Assembly (NCBI GenBank): GCA_021234155.1
Contig: JAJEKV010000008.1
Span: forward strand, 3,361,008 to 3,425,007
Length of the DNA: 64,000 nt
DNA from: Isoetes taiwanensis
Lineage: Eukaryota > Streptophyta > Lycopodiopsida > Isoetales > Isoetaceae
Direction: 5' to 3'
Shown: piece after piece, positions 23,026 through 35,449 of the stretch
Layout: each line of letters opens with the position of its first letter
How positions within the stretch are numbered: position 1 is the stretch's first letter
Program-made: the position numbers and the translations under genes
The notes under the pieces: model-generated
Told to the model about the DNA's origin: nothing
What the model saw: only the letters and a program-made list of their open reading frames with translations
Databases searched by the model: none

Positions 23026-25181
23026 CTGCAATCAGGGAGACATGTATTAGTGAGTTGTATCATAACACAACTCGATATACATCACATTTGCCATCATACA
23101 ACAACACGATGTATCACATTACATGCCATCACGTTTTCCATCATACCAATCTTGCTACAATACACCATATTTGACATCATACTTGCCATCCTATCTGCCT
23201 CGTAAAACAACTCATCGTATTTGACATCATAAATTGCCACCATACTTGTGATGCTATATAACATCATATTCGTCTTTACATAACACAAACGTGTCAATCC
23301 ATCACATTAATTTGTATTACATTCCAACCACAATAGACCAACACACAGACTATGTTGCATCTTCATACCACGCATTCTCATTCTTGCATCTCCCAACACT
23401 ATGATAAGAAGAATCAACTCACAATATTTACACTATGCAACATCACATCCTACCAACCGCATACCACCTAAAACGTTAAAACTACAATATTGGCTATTGC
23501 ATAAGATGCTAACTCCCATTTTATCAAATATAGCACATGACAACAAATACAGAGCATGCTTACTCTTATTCAATCAACCTAGTAACCTGATTTACAAGCA
23601 ATTTTACTTTCTTCTACTTGTTTTGAAATACCTGATTCAATAGAAATCTTTGCTTTCTTTCTGCACATTGGCTTCACATCACTCTGCCTTTCTGTTGTGT
23701 TTGTCACGTCCGATACACGGATCCTGGAACAATTGCTTTTAAGATTTTTTGTAGGTGTTGGGGTAGCTCTACAATTCTTGTCCTCCGCAATTTCATTTTC
23801 ACTTGCATCTCCTAAGGTCTAAGAGTATGTAATTGACTATACTCTTCCCTATCTAGGTCTGGCATGTGTATCCTATGGACTCTCTCCTACTTCCATACTC
23901 CATTTGCTATTATCATCTCTGCACTGAGCATATGTCAATTAGCATTTTCCTTTGCTTCCCCACTCCCCTGCTATCTTCTGAGATTCTTTCAAAACCCCGG
24001 ATGCTCTTCAATTATGCCTTCCCATAGCTCTGTGGAGGTTATAAATTTGGATCTCCCTCTATCTTTGCATTGAAGTCCTCGATTCCAACAACCATCTCTT
24101 TATTCCTCCACTTATATAGAGCTTCACCAATTTGTACAAATTGTTGGATATCCCAATTCATCTAAATATACACTATTATTGAAAATAAACCTTGTTTATT
24201 CATCGATATCAGATGTATAACCATATATTCATCATCTATGCCTGCTTCTTCAATCTTCCCTACTAGTATCTTGCTTTGCAACACATAACATGCTACCTCT
24301 GCTGTCCCCCTTCCTCTTAACTTATTTTTTCATTTCCAAGCTGACAATAAAAGATATATGGAAACCTCAAGCAGTCTGGTACTCATGAGTTTTGGCCAGA
24401 TACACCACATCCTCTCCCTCGAATCGCATTAGATCCTCCCCGTCATTCAAGAATATCCACTACAGATCTAGAAATTTATTGCAAGTCTTTAATTTCCCTG
24501 TTCTTTCCCATGCCTCCTCCTGTAGTTTCCCTGTTTCTTTCGGTATCTGCCCCCCAATTCTTCCCCGCTCATCCGGCCCTTTTCTATTTGTTACTCTGCT
24601 CTGGCTTTCCATGCTCATCATATCCTGTTCCTGAACCCTCTCCATGCCTCTCGCATTCCGTTTCCTATGTAGCACCCAAAGTATCGATGATTCTCTATGT
24701 AGCACCCAAAGTATCGATGGGCCAACAACACCCAAGTATTTGGGTGCGCTGCTCTTCCAACTACCAATCCTTGCTGGATGAAGCTGCAAGCTTCAGACGA
24801 CTGCTGCACGACCCAAACTAGTTATTAGACTTCTAGTTAGAAATTATCTAATTCACCTTTACAGTGCCAATAGTTTAAACTATTTCAAATGTGCACTTCT
24901 TCAAAGGGAGCTTGGTTTGTCTAAATTAACATCTTGGATATCTAAACCTTTGGAAAACCTTTAAACCATTATCACTACTTTCTTTGGCATTCCGTCTACC
25001 TGTTCCACTTCGAGATGAGCTTAAGTTTATCATTAGAGAAAAACGACTTATTAACATGATTACCCTTAGTCGTTTGAAACTTGCAAGGAATACAAAAACA
25101 AAAAATATTGAAACGTCTATGAGAGAAATCCATAAACATGTCAACTGAGATTAATAGAAAAATAAAGATCACAAAAGATAT
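23026..25181. other. Spacer; one small tandem duplication
   Basis: AT-rich to about 24.4 kb with no gene seen. A 26-base word (CTATGTAGCACCCAAAGTAT...) is duplicated in tandem at 24664-24689 and 24694-24719. The minus-strand frame 24789-24460 is charged (MESQSRVTNRKGPDERGRI) but has no recognised family. Confidence 0.35.
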
Positions 25182-25532
25182 CTGAAGTTAGGAAGATGCA
25201 AATGCAATATTTGAACAACAGGCCAAGATTATCTAATAAAGATGGCCTACTTAAGAAAGATGAGCAAGAATGCTTAGAAGTTAGGAAGATGCAAATGCAA
25301 TATTTGAACAACGGGCCAAGATTATCTAATAAAGATGGCCTACTTAAGAAAGATGAGCAAGAATGCTAATTGTAAGCAACAGAATGTTACAAGAAGATCT
25401 AAGATATCTTAAAAGAATAGTTAGGCTAGCGATATCATCTGAAGCTAGGAAGAACTAAATGAAATATTTGAACAAGGAGAAAGATTGTCTAATAAAGATG
25501 GCCTGCTTAAGAAGGATGGGCAAGAATGGTAA
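25182..25532 (+). repeat. 93 bp repeat, two adjacent copies plus a third
   Basis: Copies start at 25184, 25277 (exactly 93 bp apart) and 25441. The unit GAAGTTAGGAAGATGCAAAT... is open in one plus frame and, being a multiple of three, gives the repeated peptide RKMQMQYLNN..RLSNKDGLLK. The third copy is more diverged and has a stop. Confidence 0.8.
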
Positions 25533-26476
25533 TTGCCATTACTATCTATCCTAAGATTAGGTCATGACAAGAATGGATCCCAATTTTTGTTCTAGGTGCT
25601 AGAACGGACACCCAGTTTCTAGAATGGACACCCGTTTGCTTCAACATCAAAGAGCTTAAAATGAAGCATTTTGTAGAGATGTGCAAAGAGGTAATCTTAT
25701 ATATTACTATCACGACCTTTGGTCACCTAACAATACATGAACAAGGCTCGATGGAAGACTCAGCAATGTTCTCGCCCATCACTTCGCCTTGCACTTGGCC
25801 CTTAGCCCACTAGGACATCTCATAAAACATAAAATGAACTTTTGTTGAAATTACATGTACGCTATGCAGTATCAAGTTTACACGATTTAAAAATGAATCT
25901 AATTTGATAGTAATTTCAAGAAAAGTGCTTTTACAAATACGATTACGAATATGAAGGGGTAATGTTATGCAATCTTATGTGTCAAGGTATTTACTATCAT
26001 GACCTTTGATCACCTAACAATACATGAACAGACTTGTAATGTCCCCAACCTTCTTGAAACATTAGCCTGCAAGCCACACCTGAATTCTATCTTCATTTGA
26101 TAAGGGTCCAGCACAATAACAACCAAGGGATGAGAGAAGAATCAGATGCAATATTAATCTGCTATAATACTAAAGCTACTTATGCCATGTGAATCACCGC
26201 TTGTTTTTCTTTTGCAGGACCTAATCCTAGACCAATACCTTCTAAAAAGAAACATTTGAATTGAATGCCCACCACCACTAGTTTGTTTCCAAATAAATTA
26301 AAAGAACAGTTCTATGATGATGCCGCTGCTACATTGCATTTTAAGTGGGTTTATATAGGCATTTATAATGGACATATGTACCCATCATGAATGTCTCACA
26401 AAACTTGTATTTACATGTTATAAACCCAAGATGCTTCCTGCCCTACCTCTTATGAAGATATTTGTACTGATCTACC
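25533..26476. other. Spacer with a separated direct repeat
   Basis: TTACTATCACGACCTTTGGT..CACCTAACAATACATGAACA at 25702-25742 recurs with two changes at 25991-26031. Otherwise this holds the 3' flank of the RimM gene; no coding signal. Confidence 0.45.
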
Positions 26477-29400
26477 TCAAAGGCTAGTATAGGCATTGAA
26501 AAGTACCACCTGGTCTGTTTCTTGCAAAGTTACATTATCTTGCAATGCAAAATTATTGTCGCCAAGAGATCCTAGTTCCTCCATCTGATTCACCCCAAGC
26601 ATGGCCACCTACCATCCAATAAAAGGTATATTTAGCAAAAAAACTGAATCACACGTATTACCAATGTTATAATAATACATAGTTTTCACTTAAAAAAGTA
26701 ACTCACCTTGTCAACTGAACATAAAGAGAGCAAGTCCAGCAATGATAAAGAAAGACGAATTCCTGTACACCTTTCATGAACAATCCTATCATTATGGCTG
26801 CTAAACCTTGACAGATCAGATAGCCTTGCCTTGTATTCAGGCCCAAACTTTTGAGATTGTAGCTGCTTCAGGAAATGTAACGAAAATACATATATTCCTA
26901 GTGACAATGCTTTTAGATGCACTCCCTCAGATGGGACTTGAGTTGGCTGTTCATCACGAGCTTCATCTATCCCTATGCGGCGATCTAAATATGCATAATG
27001 CATGGAATTGGAATCCAAGTTGCCAGGTAACTCATTGTCTATGGCACAAACTGGCTTCGGTAGAAACAGAACAGGGAGCTCTATATCAGGCAATGCATTT
27101 GGAACCACTTTTAAACCCCATTCGACTTTGCGATGATGAGAAAACCCAAAAAATGTAGGATCTGCAACTTTAACGTGAAGATTCCAGATGTCATAGACCT
27201 AGAACAAGAAAATTCAAAGGTTACGTTCTCAAATTCTGACAGACTAATAATGAGTAATATATAAGTTCCAGTAGACCTGCAAATACTGAATGCCATCTTT
27301 ACAAAAAAGATCTAATAATCCTTCCTTCTGGAGAGCATTGAGGACATTCCCATCACCAACAGGTGCCTTCATCATCCTCCAAGGTGTTTCCATCATAATC
27401 TGATGTTGACCACCTGATGCATTGAACTCAAAAATAGGCAAGAAATCCTGTCCAACAAGAGAAACCTGCAAATACATGTTTCTGTTTAAACAAGGATGCA
27501 TCTCATGAACTTTCCAGACCAGAACTGTCTTGCTCTGTATTATATGAACTCACAAACTCCGAAAAAACATGATCAAACAAAAGAAGCTGATATAGAATTA
27601 ACGCAGACAGTGTTGACTTTTTTTCCTTCATACTTGATCGGGCACCATTAAACAGTAATAGCAAGTTTCCAAGTACGAGATACTCATCCTAGTCATTATG
27701 GGCGTGTTTGTCCCATCTAAACATCTAGTCAGAAGGGTCTGCTGGGGCACTCAAGAAATGGCCAAAAAACGTTAAGAAAGGACAGCCCCGAAAGAAGAAA
27801 AGGGATCATATGCATGTATAAAGCATCATAGGGTTTTTTTGGACTGTATAAGTGGGTGCACTAATGAACTCATAGGATACAGAATCAATGATAAGCTTTA
27901 TCACTAAGTTCTAATTTTTCTTTCTTCATAAATTCAACTAGCACTTTCAACTAGAAGAATGCTCCTAGATATTGAAGACTTGCAGTATTTATGGTGTCAT
28001 AGGTGCTAAGGGTCTCCGTGGGCATTAAATAAACTCCTTCTTCCTATCTTTTTATTTCTTTTTTAACTGAGATGCTACAGAAAATTTGCTAGCATGCTCA
28101 CGTGATGGAAAAACCAATTTGTATGGCTAACAAGCACAATGAATGTGCCCATTCAAACATATACTTATATTTCCTGCACTGGCTGCAGTTGGAGGTTTCA
28201 AAGAGCCACAATTTTGCACCTTATTTGCATGCAACAAAGTTTAAAATGGAACTTGATGGTTTTTATTTGTCCACATAAAGCACTATCAGGATCTATTCCG
28301 GATTTATCCCAGCCACTAGCTTTCGATGGTTCTTCAACTACTTCTGGCATCAATAATACAGCCAAAATAAAATTCCTGATTTGAAAAAGTGGACTTGGTC
28401 CTTATATGGACTTGCACTCAGAACCATATTCACACAGATTAGTTAATAAGATCCATGTTAAAGTGAGTCTATTGCACCTGTAGAGAGCATACAATATATG
28501 GTAAACAGAAACTTTGATTTACAATAGCATTTACTATTGCAGAGAAATCAGTTGCACTTGCCTGTCTTTTATCTAGACCGAAAAAACTGCGCTGGTTGAA
28601 AAACTCATAAATAGAGTCATGTAGACAGTCATCCACCATTATGACCCATGGAACTTTTGGCTCCCTTCCTGGAAATGCCTACAAAAGAAGAGACAGTTAC
28701 AAACTCTATGTCCTTTCTTTTTGGACTCTATCATTAGTACAGGGAGTACCTGTCGAGCAAGCTTCTGAACTAGGCATATTTTCTCAGCCTGCACTTGAAA
28801 TAAATCTTTGAGGGTAATCATATCTGCACTAGAGGGATGACTCGCAGGGAAAAGATCAGCAGTCACTGCCACTATAGCTGTCTTTCCTTGAGAAATAAGC
28901 TCCAGGCCATCTCTCCACCATTGCTGACAATCACTAAGATTTTTCATATTTCCAATGTGCTCATTCTGATCCACGTACAACTTTTTGATGCTTTGCCAGT
29001 CTGCAACTGGAAATGAAGGGAGCGGCATGGTATTACTCAAAGTTTTCAAACTGCACACGCCCCTTCCAATACAATAAGATGGGTATTCCTAGAATTTCCA
29101 TCTAAGAAAACTTAAGGAAAACCAATAACAGAATTTCAAAACGTACAAATTCTTTGAATTAATTTGGTTAGTGAGTGTGTCTACCTCTCTGAGCTGGAAC
29201 AATTGAGGGAGGAGTTGTACAACATTTGTAGTGATCGGAAATCGGTGTCAAGAAGTTGCTCTAAAAGCGCATTTTGATCTGACTTTTCCCCAATAGAAAG
29301 ACCAGATAATACATGCTCTTGCTTGAAGGATCTCAAACTCTTCTTTAGCCCTGCAATTCTTTCACGCAATTTGCGCTTTTCTTTTGTTTCCTGCATGAGG

Positions 29401-31619
29401 CAGAAATTACAGGTAATAAACAAACCCTTCCTCTTTGTTGCAATCTTTAGATGATCATTATAACACTGAATGATATAACCTCCAATCTCGTTTTACTTAT
29501 AAATGACAATTTTAGGTTTTGCGTTAAGGAACTGATGTATTTCCGGCATACCAAAAAAGCAAAAATCTACTTGGATTCACTCAGTAGGAGAGCAATATTT
29601 AGCAGAGAACAACTGAGCATCACAGACTTGTTCCTCTTCTAAAGGTTGCCTAGTTCCAACCTATCCACAATCTTCAATAAGAGAAAACAGCAGAATCAGA
29701 AACATCATTCTTAGAACAATTCATATGCCACCAAAGGAGGGCAATGTCCACTTTTCTACTGTTAACCCCTTTGGTCCTTCTAAAACAGTTTTTTTCCACC
29801 ATATGAACACTTAATATCAAACCGCATTGCGATTACGAAAACAAAGTCTCCAGCTTTCACCCACTTATTGGACGATAGAGACCTTGGGAAAACTTTCATG
29901 AGAGCCAAGGAAAGAAGAACAAAAATATAAATCACATTCTTTTATAACTAAAATAGTGCCATACGTAAATTGTACCTGCTTACGAATTTCTTGCTTTGAT
30001 AAGCCATCGTTTCCCACATTTAGTTCAAGTAATCCTACAGGAGGAGTGATAAACACTGTTCGTGCCTTCATATCCACTTCTGGCACTATTGCCTTAACAA
30101 ATGGTATCCATACTAAAGACTCAGATATCTCAATCGAACTTCCTGCACATTCTCCTCCAGAGCAAAGTCGTACACGTAATAAATCACTATCACCAATGTT
30201 GTAAACATCCACAGTTGTGCCAATCAACTTTCCAGACTCCTGTATATAATATCAAAAATAAAAATAAGGATCTATCTTACACGGCAAAATAGCTAACTGT
30301 CCACTTACAGAAATCACCTTGACTAAAGACTTACCTTAAGAACAACATCCATTCCAATAAGATCAGGTATGTAAAACTCCTCATCCGTGAGAGGTGGTCT
30401 TTCCTTGGATTTGACCATCATAGTAGCACCAACAAATGCAGCTGCCTGTCATGATACTCTATGAAAATATCAAACGATTCAATGCCAGAATAGAAACAAT
30501 AATAACAATAAATAGTACCAGCTCTGGTGTATCTACATTCTTAAGCGTTACAAGCCATGTAGGTGGTTTTCCAGGGCCAATTCTGCCCTTCACCAACTCA
30601 ATATTACACACTTTGTTCTTGCCCATATGGCTCCTCCTCAGCCATCTCAATCCTGGCTGTAAAGAAGGAAAATAAAACGAAGTTGAGTGCCATTCCCACA
30701 AGCCAAAAAAGCATTACTTCTCAATGCTTACTGTTTGGAACCGTTCTTCTGGAAAATCTGTAGATGATCTAACACGTAATTCACCATGAATGCCATGAGT
30801 GCCAATTATGGACCCAATTTCTACAAATTCCACTTCGTCTTCAAACTTAGTCTCAGAAAAGAAAACGCCTGGGTACAAGATATGAGTTCTATGAGAAGAA
30901 ATGTTGTTGGAAAACCACAACAAATAACTTGGTTATGGTGTTTGAGGAAAATCATAAGCCTTGTAAATCATGGGCTTAGGAGATCTAGAGGCTACTTAAT
31001 AGCTAAACTTCAACACTCGTTGAAAACTTAACGTAATTTTTCTCACGAGGGGAATAAAAAGAAGCAATGTGGGAAGATAATATTTTGTTACAGAAAACGG
31101 ATGCTCCGCTAAGTCAAGGACCGAGTATTCAATCTGCAATCTTGCCTCCTGGTTAACCGTGTTATCAACATAATAAACTTGAAGGGAAATAGATACTCCG
31201 TTGGCCAGAACAGAAACATCATTCTTTTGAGCTGGTTAGACCGACACATCCATTGCACAAACAAGCGACATGATGTGCTGTAGTAGATGAGGGTGAATGC
31301 ATGACCTCACCGTAGTAAGAGGATAGATTTAATTTTAGAACCCATGGATCTTACTAAAATTTCCAGTATACTTGATGAATAGACAAAGGAAAGATATAAG
31401 AAGCTTACTATCGCTATTCTGACTTGAAATTGGGCTGAATTTTTTTCTGGCATTGCCAATACTTCTTTCCGCCAAAACTTTTGCATCAGAAATGAATGGA
31501 CTGAATTCAGGCAGAGGCAAAGGAGGCGGACGAGGACCTCCAATCCATATATAGTTCAAATGTGGTAAGCCCAAATGGCAGGGTCCGGATGAGAGCATGG
31601 GAAACGGGCTCACAAGCAT
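26477..31619 (-). CDS. RimM-type 16S rRNA processing protein fused to UDP-sugar pyrophosphorylase-like domain
   Basis: Eleven exons fit in phase: 31619-31409, 30868-30732, 30656-30519, 30445-30335, 30239-29976, 29390-29185, 29050-28750, 28678-28562, 27465-27277, 27198-26707, 26608-26477, giving 765 residues. The intron after 28562 has a GC donor. Residues 1-70 are a Pro/Ser-rich leader, plausibly organellar. RimM domain at about 80-162: [37 protein letters not shown]-barrel at about 180-265: [37 protein letters not shown] Lys/Arg-rich helix follows (about 288-320), then a UAP-like fold: [56 protein letters not shown]. Arabidopsis At5g46420 has the same combination. RimM assists 30S maturation, here presumably in the chloroplast. 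The glycine-rich nucleotide motif expected after [14 protein letters not shown] is absent, so the second domain is probably not catalytic. The last exon and the start are the least certain. Confidence 0.93.
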
Positions 31620-32212
31620 CGTAAAACAATTGCAGATTTAAGGACAACGTATTTCTGTGGTCAAAATTTCAATGTTCCACGATTACTTAATTACTGCTTA
31701 TTTAAGCTCATACGTTATTTAATTACTGCTTATTTAAGCTTAAGCTTTATTGCACTTCCTGGACCATTGATTCCAACCATAATTCCATGAATATGCCAAA
31801 TGCAGGGCTGTGCAATTTACACATCAGCCCCATGTATAAGTTTGCGCACCCATACATTATCAATACATATATACATACATGGTATAGTTCAAGCCATACA
31901 CATTAGGAAAAGGAATTAACATCATTGCATCCACATTAAATAGTCAATTTGAAAAAAGAGATGCCAAGTGGCATATATTGAAAATGTGGTATTTCACAAA
32001 GGGTGCACTTTCATTATACATTACAGATCTGAACAACAGGAGTCCGCAAACGAGCCAAAGGAGCTTCAAGACAAAGCTCCATAACACAAAAGCAGTAAAA
32101 CATGAGCTAAACCATATCCACATGAGCTGTCACAAGCACATCAAGCCTGCATGGTGCGAAAGTAGGTCTTTCCAAGACGCTCCAGTACGTTATTGTGCTT
32201 TATGAGGAGAGC
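31620..32212. other. Upstream region of the RimM gene
   Basis: Contains a tandem duplication TTAATTACTGCTTATTTAAG at 31687-31706 and 31720-31739. The promoter must lie here; no clear TATA box was seen. The right half is 3' flank of the next minus-strand exon. Confidence 0.4.
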
Positions 32213-32538
32213 TCACATCAAATTCATGTAACCACGGAATACCCTACGCTGCTTCAAAGAGATTTTCAGATCTTCCATATCCAAGCAATGCAATGCTTCG
32301 TCCAAGCGTTGAACAGTGTTGCCCATGGCAGATCTGCATTCCTTGATGCTCATCATGGTCTTTTTTGTCAGGAGCTTTACATCTACATGAAGGTGGAAAC
32401 ATTCAAACCTATTGTCATCTGCAACATGGGTGTACTTGTCAATCTCTTCATCTGAGTCTGTATCTATATTCATAAGACGGTTGAAAACAGCATCCTTATC
32501 GCCCTCGCTCATAGCGTTGCCAATATCTCTAGTTGTGC
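32213..32538 (-). CDS. Terminal exon of an unknown conserved-looking protein
   Basis: An acceptor (TTTTTATATAG) ends at 32539; 107 codons follow in phase 2 to TGA at 32215-32213. The peptide is acidic then helical: MSEGDKDAVFNRLMNIDTDS, DEEIDKYTHVADDNRFECF, VKLLTKKTMMSIKECRSAMG, LDEALHCLDMEDLKISLKQR. Balanced codon use and a splice border suggest a real exon. The upstream open stretch at 32870-32620 (GLPPGIVPVERVGKRRRIFW) may be a preceding exon, but no donor joins it cleanly. I do not recognise the family. Confidence 0.45.
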
Positions 32539-32884
32539 CTATATAAAAACTAAACAGTTTATACATGAGTAAATGAGAAGGGGGAGGGGGATGTAAGCGG
32601 GGCAGCCATCCAAGGGTGTGCCTGCAGAGGGCTCAACTGCTTCCTCTCTACATTCTTCCTGCCATCTTCCTCATTGGCGTCATGTTCTTGGACATCAACC
32701 ACCGCCTCGGCATCCCAAAATATCCTCCTACGCTTTCCCACCCGTTCCACTGGCACTATTCCAGGGGGAAGGCCATACACAACGTTTCTAACATCACCAT
32801 GAGAGGCATGCTTTGGATTGAGGGTTATACACCACGCAACATCTACACGCTGCTGCTCCAGGGGTTTCACTACGTTGACACGTA

Positions 32885-32945
32885 TTATACCACATCGTGA
32901 CTGGTTAGGGTTTTTTTTTAATTTGAAGACGTCCGTATACGGACG
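32885..32945. promoter_or_regulatory. Telo-box and 16-base palindrome upstream region
   Basis: Minus strand AAACCCTAACC at 32904-32914 is a telo-box of the kind found in promoters of plant growth and translation genes, oriented toward the minus-strand gene. Next to it lies a perfect palindrome CGTCCGTATACGGACG at 32930-32945. Function is inferred from position. Confidence 0.4.
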
Positions 32946-34460
32946 AAGGCAAATACGGGTTTACCACCATTTTGCCATAGGTGGTCCAGAAGGGGGAAGC
33001 TGGGTGGGAACTCTCCACCCATATGATACGTTAGGCAGATCCGACGTTTCTGAGTTCCGGGCACATGTGTTTTATAATAGCTTAAGGTTTTATAAGGAGT
33101 CACGATTTTAGTTTATTGCACGCAAGAGATCGCCTGCAGATTTGAAACAGAGGTCGCCAAGTAGAGGGTTTGCAGGTAAAGTTGAAGCTGAGGGTTTGTG
33201 CTTTGTTCTAAGCTTCTATGCTTATACATCAAACTTTGTGATGCAGGTTTCCTGTGTGAGGCTTTCCCTTGAAGGCTGTTATTTTGGTAAAGATTACCTT
33301 GGCATCTGAGTGTTTTGTGCTCCTTTGTGGCCAGAAAGTTGAAGCGTTGAAAGGTATTTGAGCTCAAAAAATAAGCCTCAGAAAGTGCTCATGGCAGCAG
33401 GTGATACTTTCAGAGTAGCAGCCGGGGAACAGCTAGAAGTATGGGCAAAAAGGACGGGCCCAGAGATTTGTATGGCAGGGGGGGAGAAGGCACGGCCAGC
33501 ATCAGGTATGGTAGAACAACTTAGGCTTATGCAACTCTAATGTGTAATAAAGTCAGATATTTTCAACAAAATTCTGTTGCTATGAGATTGATCTGCATGA
33601 AAAATAAGTCATGCATGTCAAATGGTGTAGTCAATTAGTGTAAGGGTGATCTGAGTCAATCTAGGAAACCTCCTTCAGCATCTTGATAAGGATGCGTAGA
33701 TGGTTTCCTTCTCGTTTAAGTACCTATTTATCTTTGCCGAATTATGGCATTTGCTTCACGGTAGGATCCTTTTTAGATAACCAATACCGTTATGATAGTT
33801 TTATGTAGTGCAGAAATATGATATGCATAGCCGGGTTTTTATAGTGTTGTCTCAAGCTATGAGACAGGCTGTGGAGGAGAAATTAGATATTGTCATAGCA
33901 GACAGTTTAGGCCGTAAGTAAGCATTATTCTTAGTTAGCCTTCATGTTTTGAGTAATTTGGAACAAGGGCATAAATGAGGTGTATTTAATGGTTGTGCAG
34001 GGCTTTATATAAATTATAACTTGATGGAGGAGCTACGTGGTTGTAAGCGTGCAATTACCAAAGTCATATCAAGTGCCCCAAATGTAAGTCATCTCTATTT
34101 GCATCCAAAGCTTAAGGCCCGATTCACCTTCTATGAGGTCTGTGCAATTTTTACTTGGCATACATCCTATTATGGTATTCATTTTCGTTTCCACCAATGT
34201 CATATCTTCTTTCATATTATGCTCTGTGTTTTTGGGTGCAGGAGGAAGGGATGGGGCCATTAAAGAGTTCTGCTATGAGGACGACTATGCATGGAGTCCA
34301 TGGGTTGGGTCATTTGAAGGGTTGTTTCTGATGCATGGTGCTGCTACCTGACATGTGATCCATGTTATTTGACATGTGAAGCCAAGTTTTACCTCTATAT
34401 TCTCATGAACTTGTCTAGTATCAGTATCACATTTTAAGTTTTGTGCATCTAGTCTTTATG

Positions 34461-34616
34461 TTCTTATCTAAGAACAGTCTAGGTTAGAAAAAGCTTCTCA
34501 TATTAAAGAAGGTTTTATCTTTCATTTTGCAGGCTTTAGGTTCTTATCTAAGAACAGTCTAGGTTAGAAAAAGCTTCTCATATTAAAGAAGGTTTTTTTA
34601 TCTTTTATTTTGCAGG
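34461..34616 (+). repeat. 80 bp tandem duplication with duplicated splice acceptor
   Basis: TTCTTATCTAAGAACAGTCT...ATTTTGCAG occurs at 34461-34532 and again from 34541 to 34616, exactly 80 bp apart. Each unit starts with a small hairpin (TTCTTATCTAAGAA) and ends in a TTTTGCAG acceptor-like site, within an intron of the cpFtsY pseudogene. Confidence 0.8.
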
Positions 34617-34739
34617 TTAGTAACAAGAGCGACAGATTTCAGGAAGATTCACATGTATGAGCTGACATACAAATAGCAAACAATTAATTGTTCGGTTGCC
34701 TTAACTACATTTCAAGTGCGTATCGTGGACTGCAGCTCT

Positions 34740-34861
34740 CCGTGCGGGCCTCCTCGCCTCCATGTAATCCTAGTAGTAATGATTGTACTAGCCCATTGTA
34801 TGGGTCCCATGACTTATTCGTCTTCGTGGACGTTAAAAAAACTATTCTATTCTATTCTATT
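34740..34861 (+). mobile_element. LINE-like 3' end with (TATTC)n tail
   Basis: GGGTCCCATGACTTATTCGT then CTTCGTGGACGTTAAAAAAA at 34801-34840 resembles the terminal segment of the LINE at 9142-9187 and is followed by TATTC units to 34861. Upstream sequence is GC-richer than the intron it sits in. A short, 5'-truncated insertion. Confidence 0.6.
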
Positions 34862-35449
34862 CCTTGGTTAAGTATGCTTTTCTATTTCTTTCACAGAAAT
34901 TTACTTCTGCTTGATTGAATGAGTAGCTTTTTGACATATGAACATGAGCTTTATAGGGTGGTATAACAATAGATATAAGATACTCAGAACATAATCTTAT
35001 TCTATTGTAGATCGATGTTTAATTGTTGCTTACTAGTTTATCTAAATATGCTTCGATTGGTATAGGAGGTTATATTGGTGCTTGATGGCACAACAAGAAG
35101 CTCGAGAATTTCACCAGGTATGTTCTTTCCAGAATTCATGCAGCTACGCACAAGAAACATGGAGGTAAATACAATATATTTGGTTATTCTTTCGCATTGG
35201 ATGATAGGCATTACTGAGATTTGTATTGACGAAATCGAATGGTACACCTCGGGGAGGATGTGTGGTATGTAATTTCCTTTAATTTGGGGACCATGTTAGA
35301 AACAAAATGCCTATTTGTGCGAGTTAATTTATGTCCGTGTGCGTGGTGGATGAGCTCGACATTCTGTAAAATTGTTGGCGAGGAGAAGCTCTTGATGATC
35401 TTCAATCTCATCAATCCGTAAGCCTTTGTGGATGCCCCTGTTTCCTTAG

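Larger units (their letters stand above)
33331..35449 (+). pseudogene. Chloroplast SRP receptor cpFtsY, spliced-form pseudogene
   Basis: Six exon remnants keep the cpFtsY order and introns: about 33331-33505 (KVLMAAGDTFRVAAGEQLEV, WAKRTG), 33845-33913 (VLSQAMRQAVEEKLDIVIAD), 34001-34083 (NYNLMEELRGCKRAITKVI), 35066-35117 (EVILVLDGTT), about 35208-35264 and about 35328-35449. FtsY is the GTPase receptor that docks cpSRP54 at the thylakoid membrane. Decay: the P-loop exon is missing, the G3 DTSGR motif reads DSLGR, the middle of exon four is deleted (QAREF survives out of frame), the NKXD-type TKLD box reads TKSN, and the last two exons are frame-shifted. Retained introns show a duplicated gene copy, not a retrocopy. 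Confidence 0.85.

Noticed and set aside
24460-24789. Charged 109-codon minus-strand frame
   Set aside because: Contains a 26-base tandem duplication and no recognisable domain or splice site.
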